Shown here: positions 24,241 to 31,492 of the stretch, in pieces | Layout: every line of letters starts with the position of its first letter | How positions within the stretch are numbered: the stretch's first letter is position 1 | Source of the DNA: Coliplasma sp045538555 | Lineage (GTDB): Bacteria > Bacillota > Clostridia > Oscillospirales > CAG-382 | Direction of reading: 5' to 3' | NCBI GenBank assembly: GCA_045538555.1 | Contig: JAZSRP010000047.1 | Coordinates: 1 to 31,492, forward strand | Length of the DNA: 31,492 bases | The notes under the pieces: model-generated | The model's database searches: none | Seen by the model: only the letters and a program-made list of their open reading frames with translations | Told to the model about the DNA's origin: nothing | Translations under genes and position numbers: made by a program

Positions 24241-27141
24241 ATGTCGGATAACTTTGAAAAGAACGTCACGGGTGCCCCCGAAAATTCGGAGGCGGTTGAT
24301 GATCTGACCTTAAAAAGGGCTGAAGCCGAGGATGGCGAAAACCGCTCACACGGCACCAACACAAAGCATTTTGAAACCGTAAAAACAGAAGGAGAAGATA
24401 CGGGTGAAAAAAAAGGACGCACCCGTACCTTTGACGTGCTCTCAGATGGAGAGGAAAAGAAAGAAGGAAAACTCAAAAAATTCTTTTCACGGTTCAAACG
24501 GAAAAAGAACAAAAAAAAGAGTCGTGCTGCAGTTATTGGCACTGCCACCGCAAAAGGCGCTCTCTTTACGGTCCGCAAGGTGCTGACCTATGTGCTCAAT
24601 ATACTGCTGACCGTGCTTGTGGTGGGCATTATCACAGGTGTTACGGTGGGGCTGGCTTTTGTGATCTATATCAAAAACAACGTAGATCCCGAGTATACGG
24701 GGCTTGACAACCTCAAATTTGATTCTCAGCTTTCGACCACCATGTATTACGTTGACCGTGACGGCAACGAGATACTATTGGAGGAGGATACGCTGAAAAG
24801 CAGCGAAAACCGTCTCTGGGCTGACTATAAGGATATTCCAAAAAAACTCATCGATGCCTACATTGCGGTTGAGGATCAGCGTTTTCTGGAGCACAACGGT
24901 GTGGATACAAACCGTACCGCTTCTGCCATTTACAATTTCTTTATTCCCACCAGTTCAAACTATGGCGGCGGCTCCACCATCACACAGCAGCTGATAAAAA
25001 ACGTTTCGGGAGAAAACGAGGCCACCATTCAGCGCAAGGTTCAGGAGATATTCCGTGCCATCAACGTGGAGAAAAAGTATACAAAAGAGCAGATACTTGA
25101 GATGTATCTCAACACCATTTATCTCTCTCACAATTCCTACGGAGTACGTGTTGCGGCACAGACTTATTTTGGCAAGGAGCTGAGCGATCTCACCCTTGCA
25201 GAGTGCGCTTCCATTGCATCCATAGGAAAATGGCCCACTCATTACGATCCCATCAACAATCCAAAAAACAATCTTGTCAGACGAAATCTTGTGCTCAAAT
25301 TGATGCTTGAGCAGGGAAAGATAACAGAAGAAGAGTTTGCCGAAGCGTATGATACCCCCATTGTTCTTGCATCCGAGAACGATGAAAAGGACTATGAGGA
25401 GGTGATCCACTCGTACTATATCGATGCGGTGATGGACGATGTGGTGGCCGATCTGATGAAAGAATACGGCTACGACAAGGTTACTGCTTCCCGCATGCTT
25501 TATTCCGGCGGTCTGCAGATCGTAACCTGCCTTGATCCTGTGATTCAGGAATGTGCGGAAAAGGTTTTTGAAAACAGCTCCTACTGGCCTGAGACAAAGG
25601 GGATTCAGGCGCAGGCGGCAATGTGTATCATGGATCCCGATACGGGTGATCTGCTTGCTATAGTGGGCGGACTCGGTGAGAAACGTGAGAGCCGAGGTCT
25701 CAACCGTGCCACTCACAGCAAGCGTCAGTGCGGTTCTTCCATCAAGCCCATTTCTGTATATGCACTTGCCATAGAGAACGGTGTTTATAATTACGGAAGC
25801 CCGGTGGACGATGTTCCTCCTGTTTATTACGAAGAATCGGGCAATTACTGGCCCTACAACTCTGATCGAAAATTCAGAGGAATCGTTTCTCTTGATTATG
25901 CCGTTCAGACCTCGCTCAACACCATTGCGGTGAAGGGATGTCAGCTGTTGGGAGTTGAGATGGTATATCAAAACCTCAAAGCATCCGGATACACCTCTCT
26001 TGTTGATTCTATGGTCAACGGAGCGGGGGTTGTGTTCTCGGATATGAACCTTTCTCCTCTGGCGCTGGGTTCTTTTACCTACGGCGTTTCGGTGCGTGAC
26101 CATACCCAGGCATATGCCACTCTTGCAAATGAGGGTGTCACCTCAAAATCACGCACATACAGCGTGGTGAGAGACAGCAAAGGAAAGGTTCTGCTTGACA
26201 ATACCATCACTCACGAGATCCAGTACAGTGATTCTACTGCGTATATTATGACCGACCTTTTGATGAACGTTGTTTCCGGTTCCTACGGTACCGCAAGAGC
26301 CAGAGTCAATTTTTACAAGGGCAGAGATCTTGAGGTGGCGGGCAAGACCGGTACCACCAACGACAAAAAAGACGTTTATTTTTCCGGGTATACTCCCGAC
26401 CTTGTTGCCTGCTGCTGGTACGGCTATGACAACAACAAAGCGATCACTGCCTCGGGCAACTGTGCTGCTATACTGTGGAACAGCGTTTTTGACGAGATAT
26501 ATGATTATTACGACGATAACGATATCGCGTATACAAAAAAATTTACTATCCCCTCCTCCGTTGTTACTGACGTGGAGTACTGCACGGTATCCGGCAAGCT
26601 GCCTACCGATGCCTGCCGAAACGACCTCTGCCACAAGAACGGCGGAATGAGCTGTATCGGTCACGGAAGCTTTTTGAAATCCGATGTTCCCACCCAGCCC
26701 TGCGACACTCACGTGCTGTGCAAGTGGGACAGCGTCACAAAAGCGCTTTGTCTCAACGGCTGTACCTGCCCGGAGGCAAATCTTGTGGACGTGGGACTGC
26801 GAAAAATGACTCTCGAGGACAGAATGCTGTACGGAAAAGTCAAAGTGGAGGATGCACAGTACGTTTGGATGGACGTTGGTTTTGATTACGTTTATCCCAC
26901 GGATATGAATGTTCCTTTCTTCCAAAACATGCTTCCCGACGGTGTAGGATTTGGTTATTCGGTCAGCGAAAAACCCGCCAACCGTATCTGCCTGGAGCAT
27001 TATCAGCAGACCCCTGTCATCCCTGATCCTTTTGATCCAAATGCACCTGTTGATCCCGAGATTCCCGTTGATCCCGATATCCCTGTTGATCCAAACGGTG
27101 ATGCCTCGGTTCCCGGACCGGAGGAGCCCACACTTCCATAA
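24241..27141 (+). CDS. Class A penicillin-binding protein (PBP1A-type transglycosylase/transpeptidase)
   Basis: 966 residues. A long charged cytoplasmic tail (1-112, Lys/Glu-rich, ending in a KRKKNKKK cluster near residue 87) precedes one membrane helix (about 115-143). GT51 motifs: Glu211 in VEDQRFLEH and GGGSTITQQL (242-251). Transpeptidase motifs: SSIK with Ser499 and Lys502, SLN (558-560) and KTGT (702-705). After these comes a cysteine-rich segment (YCTVSG, DACRND, PCDTH) usual for this branch, and an Asp/Pro-rich tail with PVDPEI/PVDPDI/PVDP repeats. It polymerises and cross-links peptidoglycan outside the membrane. The spacing of 27 bases from dnaE and the AAGGAG ribosome site suggest cotranscription. 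A terminator follows. Confidence 0.95.
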   Translation: MSDNFEKNVTGAPENSEAVDDLTLKRAEAEDGENRSHGTNTKHFETVKTEGEDTGEKKGRTRTFDVLSDGEEKKEGKLKKFFSRFKRKKNKKKSRAAVIGTATAKGALFTVRKVLTYVLNILLTVLVVGIITGVTVGLAFVIYIKNNVDPEYTGLDNLKFDSQLSTTMYYVDRDGNEILLEEDTLKSSENRLWADYKDIPKKLIDAYIAVEDQRFLEHNGVDTNRTASAIYNFFIPTSSNYGGGSTITQQLIKNVSGENEATIQRKVQEIFRAINVEKKYTKEQILEMYLNTIYLSHNSYGVRVAAQTYFGKELSDLTLAECASIASIGKWPTHYDPINNPKNNLVRRNLVLKLMLEQGKITEEEFAEAYDTPIVLASENDEKDYEEVIHSYYIDAVMDDVVADLMKEYGYDKVTASRMLYSGGLQIVTCLDPVIQECAEKVFENSSYWPETKGIQAQAAMCIMDPDTGDLLAIVGGLGEKRESRGLNRATHSKRQCGSSIKPISVYALAIENGVYNYGSPVDDVPPVYYEESGNYWPYNSDRKFRGIVSLDYAVQTSLNTIAVKGCQLLGVEMVYQNLKASGYTSLVDSMVNGAGVVFSDMNLSPLALGSFTYGVSVRDHTQAYATLANEGVTSKSRTYSVVRDSKGKVLLDNTITHEIQYSDSTAYIMTDLLMNVVSGSYGTARARVNFYKGRDLEVAGKTGTTNDKKDVYFSGYTPDLVACCWYGYDNNKAITASGNCAAILWNSVFDEIYDYYDDNDIAYTKKFTIPSSVVTDVEYCTVSGKLPTDACRNDLCHKNGGMSCIGHGSFLKSDVPTQPCDTHVLCKWDSVTKALCLNGCTCPEANLVDVGLRKMTLEDRMLYGKVKVEDAQYVWMDVGFDYVYPTDMNVPFFQNMLPDGVGFGYSVSEKPANRICLEHYQQTPVIPDPFDPNAPVDPEIPVDPDIPVDPNGDASVPGPEEPTLP

Positions 27142-27154
27142 CAAAAACAAAAGC

Positions 27155-27194
27155 AACGGACAGAGAATTGTTTGGGATCTCTGTCCGTTTTTTT
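27155..27194 (+). terminator. Intrinsic terminator after the PBP gene
   Basis: AACGGACAGAGA (27155-27166) pairs with TCTCTGTCCGTT (27178-27189), followed by a T run to 27194. The minus strand also has a T-rich tail after the stem, so it may also serve spoIIP. Confidence 0.88.
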
Positions 27195-27216
27195 GCAAAC
27201 AATATGTATTTTTTTG

Positions 27217-28290
27217 TTATTCGCCTTTCAGCAGTCGGGCGTAAGCGTCCGCAAAAAGAATGATAGAGTTTTTTGCTTCCTCAATGGTGTTTCCGCAGGA
27301 TCCCACCTCCAGCAAAATACTGCCTTTTGTGAGGGCTTGGTTGAAAGCGGAACGGCGAATGTTGACGGGGCGCATGAGGGTGGGGTAGGAGTCGTTGAGC
27401 TCCTGCTGAAGATGAGCGGCAAAGGTCATGTTTGTGCGCCAGTCGGGGTGGTTTGCGCCTCCCTCGTCGGTACCTGCTACGATCATCAGCTGCGCACAGC
27501 TCTTGCCGTCAATGGATGTAAGAGGTTTTGTATTGTTTCCGTCGGAATCAAATACGGAATCACGGTGCAGATCGATAACGTATCTGACTGAGGGGTATTT
27601 TTTGAGTAATGCCAGTATACCCTCACGTGAAAAAACATAGGAGCTGTTAAAATCCTTTGTGTCGTACATGGTGGGGTCATGTATGGCAGGAACTCCTCTT
27701 GCGTTCAGTTCATTTGCCAACAGCTCGCCAACCGCAACCACCGTTTGTGCAGGGTCTGTGGATCTGAAAGTCTCATCCTTTGAATAAAAATCGTATCCGG
27801 CAGGAAGATAGCTCTCGGATCCATGTGTGTGCATGATGAGCACAAGTGGCTCTGTGGGCAAAAACTCACGGGATATGGGGTACTCTTTTTTTAAAAAATC
27901 GTTGAGATCAATCTTGTACGAAGTGCGGTCAATAACAAAAAGCTGGGGTGTCTCTCCCGGCTCGTACCAGCAAAGATTTTTTGAAAAAACAGGGAGGTCG
28001 CCGTCGCCCGGTTGAGGAACCGGTGTGGGAATGGAGGGTTCGTCCTCAAATTCGCCCTCGGGCAGGGGATCGGAGTATTCCAATGATTCCTCTCCGATGG
28101 CAAACACCTCTTTGATCAGCTCTTCCCTTGGATCTGCGGGTTTCATCACAACGGACGAGAGCCCCTTTGGCAGCACACGCACAATGCGGGGAATCATCAA
28201 AAAAGCTCCCGCTGCCACTGCCAGCGCCATTACTACGCAAAAAAATTGTGTTATCAAGATTCTGTTCTTTTTTGACAACCGTTTTTTCAA
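27217..28290 (-). CDS. spoIIP: Stage II sporulation protein P (engulfment amidase/endopeptidase)
   Basis: 357 residues from TTG 28290, 10 bases after GAGGA. An in-frame GTG at 28299 sits 1 base from the same site and is less likely. A single membrane helix (about 12-33) is followed by a Pro/Glu-rich linker and the SpoIIP domain. Key segments are LIMHTHGSESYLPA (His154, His156, Glu159), DLHRDS (His242) and LLEVGSCGN near the C-terminus. Family knowledge: SpoIIP cleaves both the amide and the peptide cross-link of septal peptidoglycan during engulfment, with SpoIID and SpoIIM. The protein faces outward from the mother-cell membrane. It follows gpr by about 60 bases, the same order as in Bacillus. 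Confidence 0.93.
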   Translation of the reverse strand: MKKRLSKKNRILITQFFCVVMALAVAAGAFLMIPRIVRVLPKGLSSVVMKPADPREELIKEVFAIGEESLEYSDPLPEGEFEDEPSIPTPVPQPGDGDLPVFSKNLCWYEPGETPQLFVIDRTSYKIDLNDFLKKEYPISREFLPTEPLVLIMHTHGSESYLPAGYDFYSKDETFRSTDPAQTVVAVGELLANELNARGVPAIHDPTMYDTKDFNSSYVFSREGILALLKKYPSVRYVIDLHRDSVFDSDGNNTKPLTSIDGKSCAQLMIVAGTDEGGANHPDWRTNMTFAAHLQQELNDSYPTLMRPVNIRRSAFNQALTKGSILLEVGSCGNTIEEAKNSIILFADAYARLLKGE

Positions 28291-28353
28291 TGTATTCACT
28301 TCCTCAAAACAATATATGCAGAGAGAAGCAGAAATATAACCCGATTGAAAAAA

Positions 28354-29271
28354 TCAAAAAAGAAATTCGTTCAGCTCGTTGACGGTCATGGAGTGAAATG
28401 CCATGTTGAGCGAGTAAGAAATCAGTTTTGAAACAGAATGAACGATAACGTCGATATCTCTGGGCGAGATAAAAAGATTACGCCCGGCATCACCCAATGC
28501 TTTGTCAACGCACTCTTCAGCCGCAGAGTTTTCTGTGCCAAGGGACTCCTCCATCAGATCGTGAGCAAGAGTGGCGGCATCAACCACTGTGGGAACACCA
28601 ATGGATATGACGGGAACACCGAGAGAACGCTTTGAAATTTCGTTTCGGTGGTTTGATACTCCCGACCCGGGAGTGATGCCTGTGTCAGACAGCTGGACTG
28701 TGGTGGCAAGCCGAGACAGCCGACGGGAGGCAAGGGCATCAACGGCAACCACTGCGGATGGGGTGATTGCGTCACACACACCTTTTATAACGTGAGCGCT
28801 TTCAACTCCGGTTTGCCCAAGGACCCCCGGTGATATTGCAGCCACGTTTCCAAACCCGGAGTCCAAAAACAATTCCCTGCGCTCTGTTTTTAAGTGGTGT
28901 GTAACAATGAGGTTTTCTACAACACGAGGGCCGACAGAATCCGGTGTGACGGAGCTGTTCCCAAGCCCTGCCACCAAAATACCATTTGAAAAAGCATGTG
29001 CGGGAATCATAGAGCACAGCTCCAGCGACAATGCCGACACGGCGTCGGAAAAGAAAACGGCATCACGATCCCACAGGTTTCCCACATGGAGTGTAACGTA
29101 TTTTCCCATGGGCTTGCCCAATGCCAGCTCACCCTCGGGAGTTTGAATCGTCACCTCGGTAATTTCAATGCCGGAAAAATCTCTTTTGTTCACAAAAACA
29201 CCGTTGCAGGATGTGTTTTTTGATTTTATCTCATGGGATTCCAGTGCAAGATCGGTTCTTTTTTCAAACAA
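28354..29271 (-). CDS. gpr: GPR germination endopeptidase for small acid-soluble spore proteins
   Basis: 305 residues, slightly shorter than Bacillus GPR (about 370). The start is a TTG with GGAGGT 8 bases upstream; the ATG closer to that site is out of frame. The RTDLALE propeptide region, GLGNSSVTPDSVGP and SPGVLGQTG are family landmarks. GPR is made as an inactive zymogen in the forespore, autoprocesses late in sporulation, and on germination degrades alpha/beta-type spore proteins to free DNA and supply amino acids. The divergent rpsT and the following spoIIP match the Bacillus subtilis arrangement, which supports the assignment. No convincing SigF/SigG promoter could be read upstream. 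Confidence 0.93.
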   Translation of the reverse strand: MFEKRTDLALESHEIKSKNTSCNGVFVNKRDFSGIEITEVTIQTPEGELALGKPMGKYVTLHVGNLWDRDAVFFSDAVSALSLELCSMIPAHAFSNGILVAGLGNSSVTPDSVGPRVVENLIVTHHLKTERRELFLDSGFGNVAAISPGVLGQTGVESAHVIKGVCDAITPSAVVAVDALASRRLSRLATTVQLSDTGITPGSGVSNHRNEISKRSLGVPVISIGVPTVVDAATLAHDLMEESLGTENSAAEECVDKALGDAGRNLFISPRDIDVIVHSVSKLISYSLNMAFHSMTVNELNEFLF

Positions 29272-29347
29272 ATGACCATACCTCCATATATTTTCTGAAT
29301 ATATTTTGTCACAAAATAAAAAATTTATAATTTTTTGATTTTACCTA

Positions 29348-29376
29348 TTGCAAAAATGGAAAAAGTATGTTAAGAT
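29348..29376 (+). promoter_or_regulatory. Sigma-A-type promoter for rpsT
   Basis: TTGCAA (29348-29353), 17-base spacer, TAAGAT (29371-29376). GAGGAGGTG follows from 29399, just before the ATG at 29415. Confidence 0.72.
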
Positions 29377-29414
29377 GTACTGGTTCCAAAATCTAACGAG
29401 GAGGTGACAAGTGC

Positions 29415-29678
29415 ATGCCCAATATTAAATCTGCGAAAAAGCGTGTAAAGGTTACCGCTGTCAAAACGCTTCAGAACAAGATGTTCAGATCTGCAATGAA
29501 AACTTCTATCAAGAAGTACAAAGCAGCAGTTGAACAGGGGAACAAGGAGCTTGCCGAGAAAACCTATATCGAGGCAGTCGGCATGGTAGACAAGGCAGTG
29601 GCAAAGGGAATTCTTCACAAGAACAATGCCGCAAGAAAAAAGAGCCAGTACACCAAGCTTCTCAACGGAATTGCGTAA
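29415..29678 (+). CDS. rpsT: 30S ribosomal protein S20
   Basis: 87 residues with the S20 N-terminus MPNIKSAKKR, a highly basic helical body, and the AARKKSQYTKLLN C-terminus. It binds 16S rRNA early in 30S assembly. The ATG has a strong GAGGAGGTG site from 29399, about 7 bases upstream after the overlapping region. It is divergent from gpr. A short GC hairpin and tRNA-Gly follow within 40 bases with no T-tract terminator, so cotranscription with the tRNA is possible. Confidence 0.96.
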   Translation: MPNIKSAKKRVKVTAVKTLQNKMFRSAMKTSIKKYKAAVEQGNKELAEKTYIEAVGMVDKAVAKGILHKNNAARKKSQYTKLLNGIA

Positions 29679-29690
29679 CGGATATTCTGA

Positions 29691-29711
29691 GGCGGCACAC
29701 AGCTTGCCGCC
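29691..29711. other. GC-rich hairpin between rpsT and tRNA-Gly
   Basis: GGCGGCA (29691-29697) and TGCCGCC (29705-29711) enclose a 7-base loop. No T tract follows, so it is not a standard terminator; a transcript processing or stability role is possible. Confidence 0.4.
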
Positions 29712-29718
29712 AAGAGAC

Positions 29719-29792
<74 letters not shown>

Positions 29793-29828
29793 AAAACTCC
29801 GTGACACAGTTTCGGGCGTTTCCGAGCC

Positions 29829-29859
29829 GGTTCCGAGATCGTTTTTGATTCTCGGAACC
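29829..29859. other. Strong hairpin between tRNA-Gly and tRNA-Arg
   Basis: GGTTCCGAGA (29829-29838) and TCTCGGAACC (29850-29859) form a perfect 10-base stem. Neither strand shows a T tract after it, so it is not a clear terminator; it may mark processing of a polycistronic tRNA transcript. Confidence 0.4.
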
Positions 29860-29867
29860 AAAAATTT

Positions 29868-29944
29868 GTGCCTTTAGCTCAGCCGGATAGAGCAACTGCC
29901 TTCTAAGCAGTAGGTCGGGGGTTCGAGTCCCTCCTGGCGTGCCA
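29868..29944 (+). tRNA. tRNA-Arg (anticodon TCT), weak acceptor stem
   Basis: D-arm (GCTC/GAGC), a perfect anticodon stem (ACTGC/GCAGT) with loop CTTCTAA and anticodon TCT at 29902-29904, variable loop AGGTC, T-arm GGGGG/CCCTC and loop TTCGAGT are all normal, and CCA is encoded at 29942-29944. The acceptor stem is not: GTGCCTT against CTGGCGT leaves only three Watson-Crick pairs, two G-U pairs and two mismatches next to the T-arm. The gene may still work, or its 3' end may have been altered by the adjacent repeat element. Confidence 0.8.
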
Positions 29945-30075
29945 GCCCTCCCTGCGGTCGGCAGTGAATAGTGAAAAGTGAATAGTGAATAGTTGCGGTG
30001 TGCCTTCGGCACGATTTTAATAGGTCAGCTTCGCCGACACCTTACTTATTCACGATTACCTATTACCTCTTACTT
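29945..30075. repeat. Compact inverted-repeat element (MITE-like) between tRNA-Arg and tRNA-His
   Basis: Four tandem heptads of the GTGAATA type (29964-29991, one variant GTGAAAA) form a left arm. The right arm (about 30043-30075) carries degenerate heptads in the opposite orientation (TTATTCAC, TTACC, TATTACC). Two small hairpins lie between them: GTGCC-TTC-GGCAC (30000-30012) and an imperfect GTCAGC-TTC-GCCGAC (30024-30038). There is no open frame and no transposase. Copy number in the genome is unknown. Confidence 0.6.
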
Positions 30076-30082
30076 CAAATAT

Positions 30083-30160
30083 GGTGGATATGGCCTAGTT
30101 GGCTAAGGCGTCAGATTGTGGCTCTGAAGATCGTGGGTTCGAGTCCCATTATCCACCCCA
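30083..30160 (+). tRNA. tRNA-His (anticodon GTG)
   Basis: Acceptor stem GTGGATA/TATCCAC pairs perfectly. An extra G at 30083 (position -1) faces C73, the tRNA-His identity feature. Anticodon stem TCAGA/TCTGA with anticodon GTG at 30118-30120, T-loop TTCGAGT, and encoded CCA at 30158-30160. Confidence 0.96.
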
Positions 30161-30164
30161 TGAA

Positions 30165-30200
30165 AAACGGCAGCTTCCGAAAGGAAACTGCCGTTTCTTA
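30165..30200 (+). terminator. Terminator after tRNA-His
   Basis: AAACGGCAG (30165-30173) and CTGCCGTTT (30188-30196), extended by an inner TTCC/GGAA stem capped by a GAAA tetraloop. The stem runs into TTTCTTAATT. Confidence 0.8.
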
Positions 30201-30213
30201 ATTGTAAAAGAAA

Positions 30214-30229
30214 CCACCGGTGCCGGTGG
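30214..30229. other. Perfect short inverted repeat upstream of the aldo/keto reductase
   Basis: CCACCGG (30214-30220) and CCGGTGG (30223-30229) separated by TG. It could be an operator or a small hairpin; nothing else supports either. Confidence 0.3.
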
Positions 30230-30293
30230 AGATCTCCCGTTACGATGCGCCCTTACGGTGATAAACGATCCTTTAAAGCCAGTGAGGGGGAAG

Positions 30294-30322
30294 TTGACGG
30301 GCGTTGTTTTTTGTGGTAATCT
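30294..30322 (+). promoter_or_regulatory. Possible promoter for the aldo/keto reductase
   Basis: TTGACG (30294-30299), 17-base spacer, weak -10 TAATCT (30317-30322), with AGGAGGT just before the ATG at 30353. Confidence 0.45.
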
Positions 30323-30352
30323 AACAGAGAAATGAAGCTCAGGAGGTAAACT

Positions 30353-31456
30353 ATGGATAGAATCAAAAAGAATTTCGGCTTTGGCTGTATGCGTCTTCCC
30401 ATGCAGGGTGAGGAAGTGGATCTGGCGGAATTTACCCGCATGGTGGATGCCTTCCTGGAAGGCGGCTTTAACTATTTCGACACCGCCCACGGCTATCTGA
30501 ATGGCAAAAGTGAGATCGCGCTGCGGCATTGTCTGACTTCCCGTTACCCCCGGGATGCTTACATCCTGACCAATAAGCTCTCCAGCAGCCATTTTGAGAA
30601 AAACGAGGATATCCGCCCCCTGTTTGCCAGCCAGTTGGAGATCTGCGGCGTGGAATACTTCGATTTTTACTTAATGCATGCCCAGAACCGGGCCAATTTC
30701 AAAAAATACAACGCCTGCCGGGCCTATGAAACAGCCCTGGAGCTGAAGGAAGAGGGCAAGATCCGCCATCTTGGTCTTTCCTTCCATGATAAGGCAGATA
30801 TTCTGGATCAAATTCTGACCGAATACCCCCAGGTGGAAGTGGTGCAGCTCCAGTTTAACTACGCTGATTACAACGATCCTATGGTGGAAAGCCGCAAATG
30901 CTATGAGGTCTGCCGCAAGCACGGCAAGCCCGTCATCGTCATGGAGCCTGTCAAGGGCGGCAGACTGGTCAACCTGCCGCCGGAAGCTGCCGCCATCCTC
31001 GATAAGCTGCAGGGCGGAAGCCTCGCAAGCTACGCCATCCGTTTTGCCGCAGGCTTTGAGGGCATCTTCATGGTGCTGTCCGGCATGGGCAACATGGGTA
31101 TGATGAACGACAATCTTTCCTACATGAAGGATTTTCAGCCGTTGAATGCCGAAGAGCGGGCGGCTGTGGAGCAGGTATGCGCCTATCTGCGGGCGCAGGA
31201 TCTGATCCCCTGCACCGATTGCCGCTACTGCATGGAAAACTGCCCTCAGAACATCTCTATCCCGGCCCTGTTTGAATGCCTGAATACCAAGCGGCAGTGG
31301 AAGGATGGCGGCATCGTTCGCTACTACCGGCATCTGACCGACAAGGGCGGTAAAATCGCCGACTGCGTTAGCTGCGGCAACTGTGAGGAGGCCTGTCCCC
31401 AGCATCTGCCCATTCGGAAGCTGCTGAAGGAAGTGGAGCAGGAATTTGAAGGCTGA
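30353..31456 (+). CDS. Aldo/keto reductase with C-terminal ferredoxin (2[4Fe-4S]) domain
   Basis: 367 residues. The AKR barrel (1 to about 260) has catalytic Asp43 and Tyr48 in YFDTAHGYL, Lys75 in TNKLS and His109 in LMHAQ. The C-terminal part carries two ferredoxin-type cysteine sets, Cys287/290/293/297 and Cys338/341/344/348. This AKR-plus-ferredoxin architecture is common in anaerobic Clostridia and is thought to reduce carbonyl substrates with iron-sulfur electron transfer; the substrate is unknown. An AGGAGGT site precedes the ATG. Codon use is G+C-richer than in neighbouring genes (39 of 60 bases at 30961-31020), hinting at transfer or different origin. The next gene begins 1 base after its stop. 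Confidence 0.93.
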   Translation: MDRIKKNFGFGCMRLPMQGEEVDLAEFTRMVDAFLEGGFNYFDTAHGYLNGKSEIALRHCLTSRYPRDAYILTNKLSSSHFEKNEDIRPLFASQLEICGVEYFDFYLMHAQNRANFKKYNACRAYETALELKEEGKIRHLGLSFHDKADILDQILTEYPQVEVVQLQFNYADYNDPMVESRKCYEVCRKHGKPVIVMEPVKGGRLVNLPPEAAAILDKLQGGSLASYAIRFAAGFEGIFMVLSGMGNMGMMNDNLSYMKDFQPLNAEERAAVEQVCAYLRAQDLIPCTDCRYCMENCPQNISIPALFECLNTKRQWKDGGIVRYYRHLTDKGGKIADCVSCGNCEEACPQHLPIRKLLKEVEQEFEG

Positions 31457-31457
31457 T

Positions 31458-31492
31458 ATGGATCGCCGGGCGTATGTAAAAGAGCTTCTTGC
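31458..31492 (+). CDS. Start of an unidentified gene coupled to the aldo/keto reductase (truncated by window end)
   Basis: ATG at 31458, 1 base after the reductase stop, with GAAGG at 31448-31452 five bases upstream. Only the first eleven codons are visible (MDRRAYVKELL), too few to name. The close coupling suggests an operon partner. Confidence 0.5.
   Translation, partial: MDRRAYVKELL

Noticed and set aside
24955..27198. Long minus-strand frames (382 and 349 residues) opposite the PBP gene
   Set aside because: They lie opposite a complete class A PBP with all catalytic motifs and have no ribosome site or domain.
29964..29991. CRISPR-like short repeats
   Set aside because: The units are only seven bases, tandem, with no spacers and no cas genes; they belong to the inverted-repeat element.

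Overview
The window looks like chromosomal DNA of a spore-forming member of the Clostridia, probably an uncultured gut relative of the Oscillospiraceae/Ruminococcaceae. The evidence is gene content: a gpr-spoIIP sporulation pair divergent from rpsT, a murB-whiA-dnaE cluster, dockerin-bearing secreted proteins, a CarD-type regulator, TldD/TldE, strong AGGAGG-type ribosome sites and frequent TTG/GTG starts. Placement below class level is inference. Both edges differ in composition: the first ~220 bases are AT-rich (38 of the first 120 bases are G or C), and the aldo/keto reductase at the right edge is G+C-richer (39 of 60 at 30961-31020).

Layout. 1-220 holds the tail of an unrecognised gene. 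330-2686 (minus) carries a histidine phosphatase, a YtqB/MnmM-type tRNA methyltransferase and a Gfo/Idh/MocA oxidoreductase. 2890-5101 (plus) is an acyl-CoA synthetase with a MarR regulator. 5153-7917 (minus) is an operon of a sodium-pump beta subunit, a 42-residue OadG-like membrane protein too short for most gene callers, and 4-alpha-glucanotransferase. 8226-10914 (plus) is tldD-tldE, followed by a CarD-family regulator. 11627-12688 (minus) is a second Gfo/Idh oxidoreductase, divergent from an ABC half-transporter and a membrane-anchored polysaccharide deacetylase (12819-15503). 15582-18979 (minus) is a three-gene operon: a 654-residue cohesin-like/repeat/dockerin protein, a divergent Gfo/Idh-like enzyme, and a small 180-residue dockerin protein. 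19173-27141 (plus) is a cell-envelope and replication cluster: murB, an unusually short whiA, dnaE, and a class A penicillin-binding protein. 27217-29271 (minus) is gpr-spoIIP. rpsT follows divergently, then tRNA-Gly, tRNA-Arg, a compact repeat-rich element and tRNA-His, and finally a ferredoxin-domain aldo/keto reductase with the first codons of a coupled gene.

How the genes fit together. The housekeeping blocks are peptidoglycan synthesis (murB, PBP), replication (dnaE) and spore engulfment/germination (spoIIP, gpr). The accessory blocks handle sugar and surface carbohydrate (malQ, deacetylase, three Gfo/Idh enzymes, dockerin proteins). Most transcription units are clearly delimited: eight intrinsic terminators and about ten sigma-A-type promoters can be read by eye.

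I do not see a mobile defence system, phage, CRISPR array or biosynthetic cluster. The least ordinary items are the dockerin/oxidoreductase/dockerin operon with an unrecognised duplicated module, a WhiA that appears to lack one LAGLIDADG-like half, the alpha-less sodium-pump operon coupled to malQ, and the tRNA-Arg with a poorly paired acceptor stem beside a MITE-like element.
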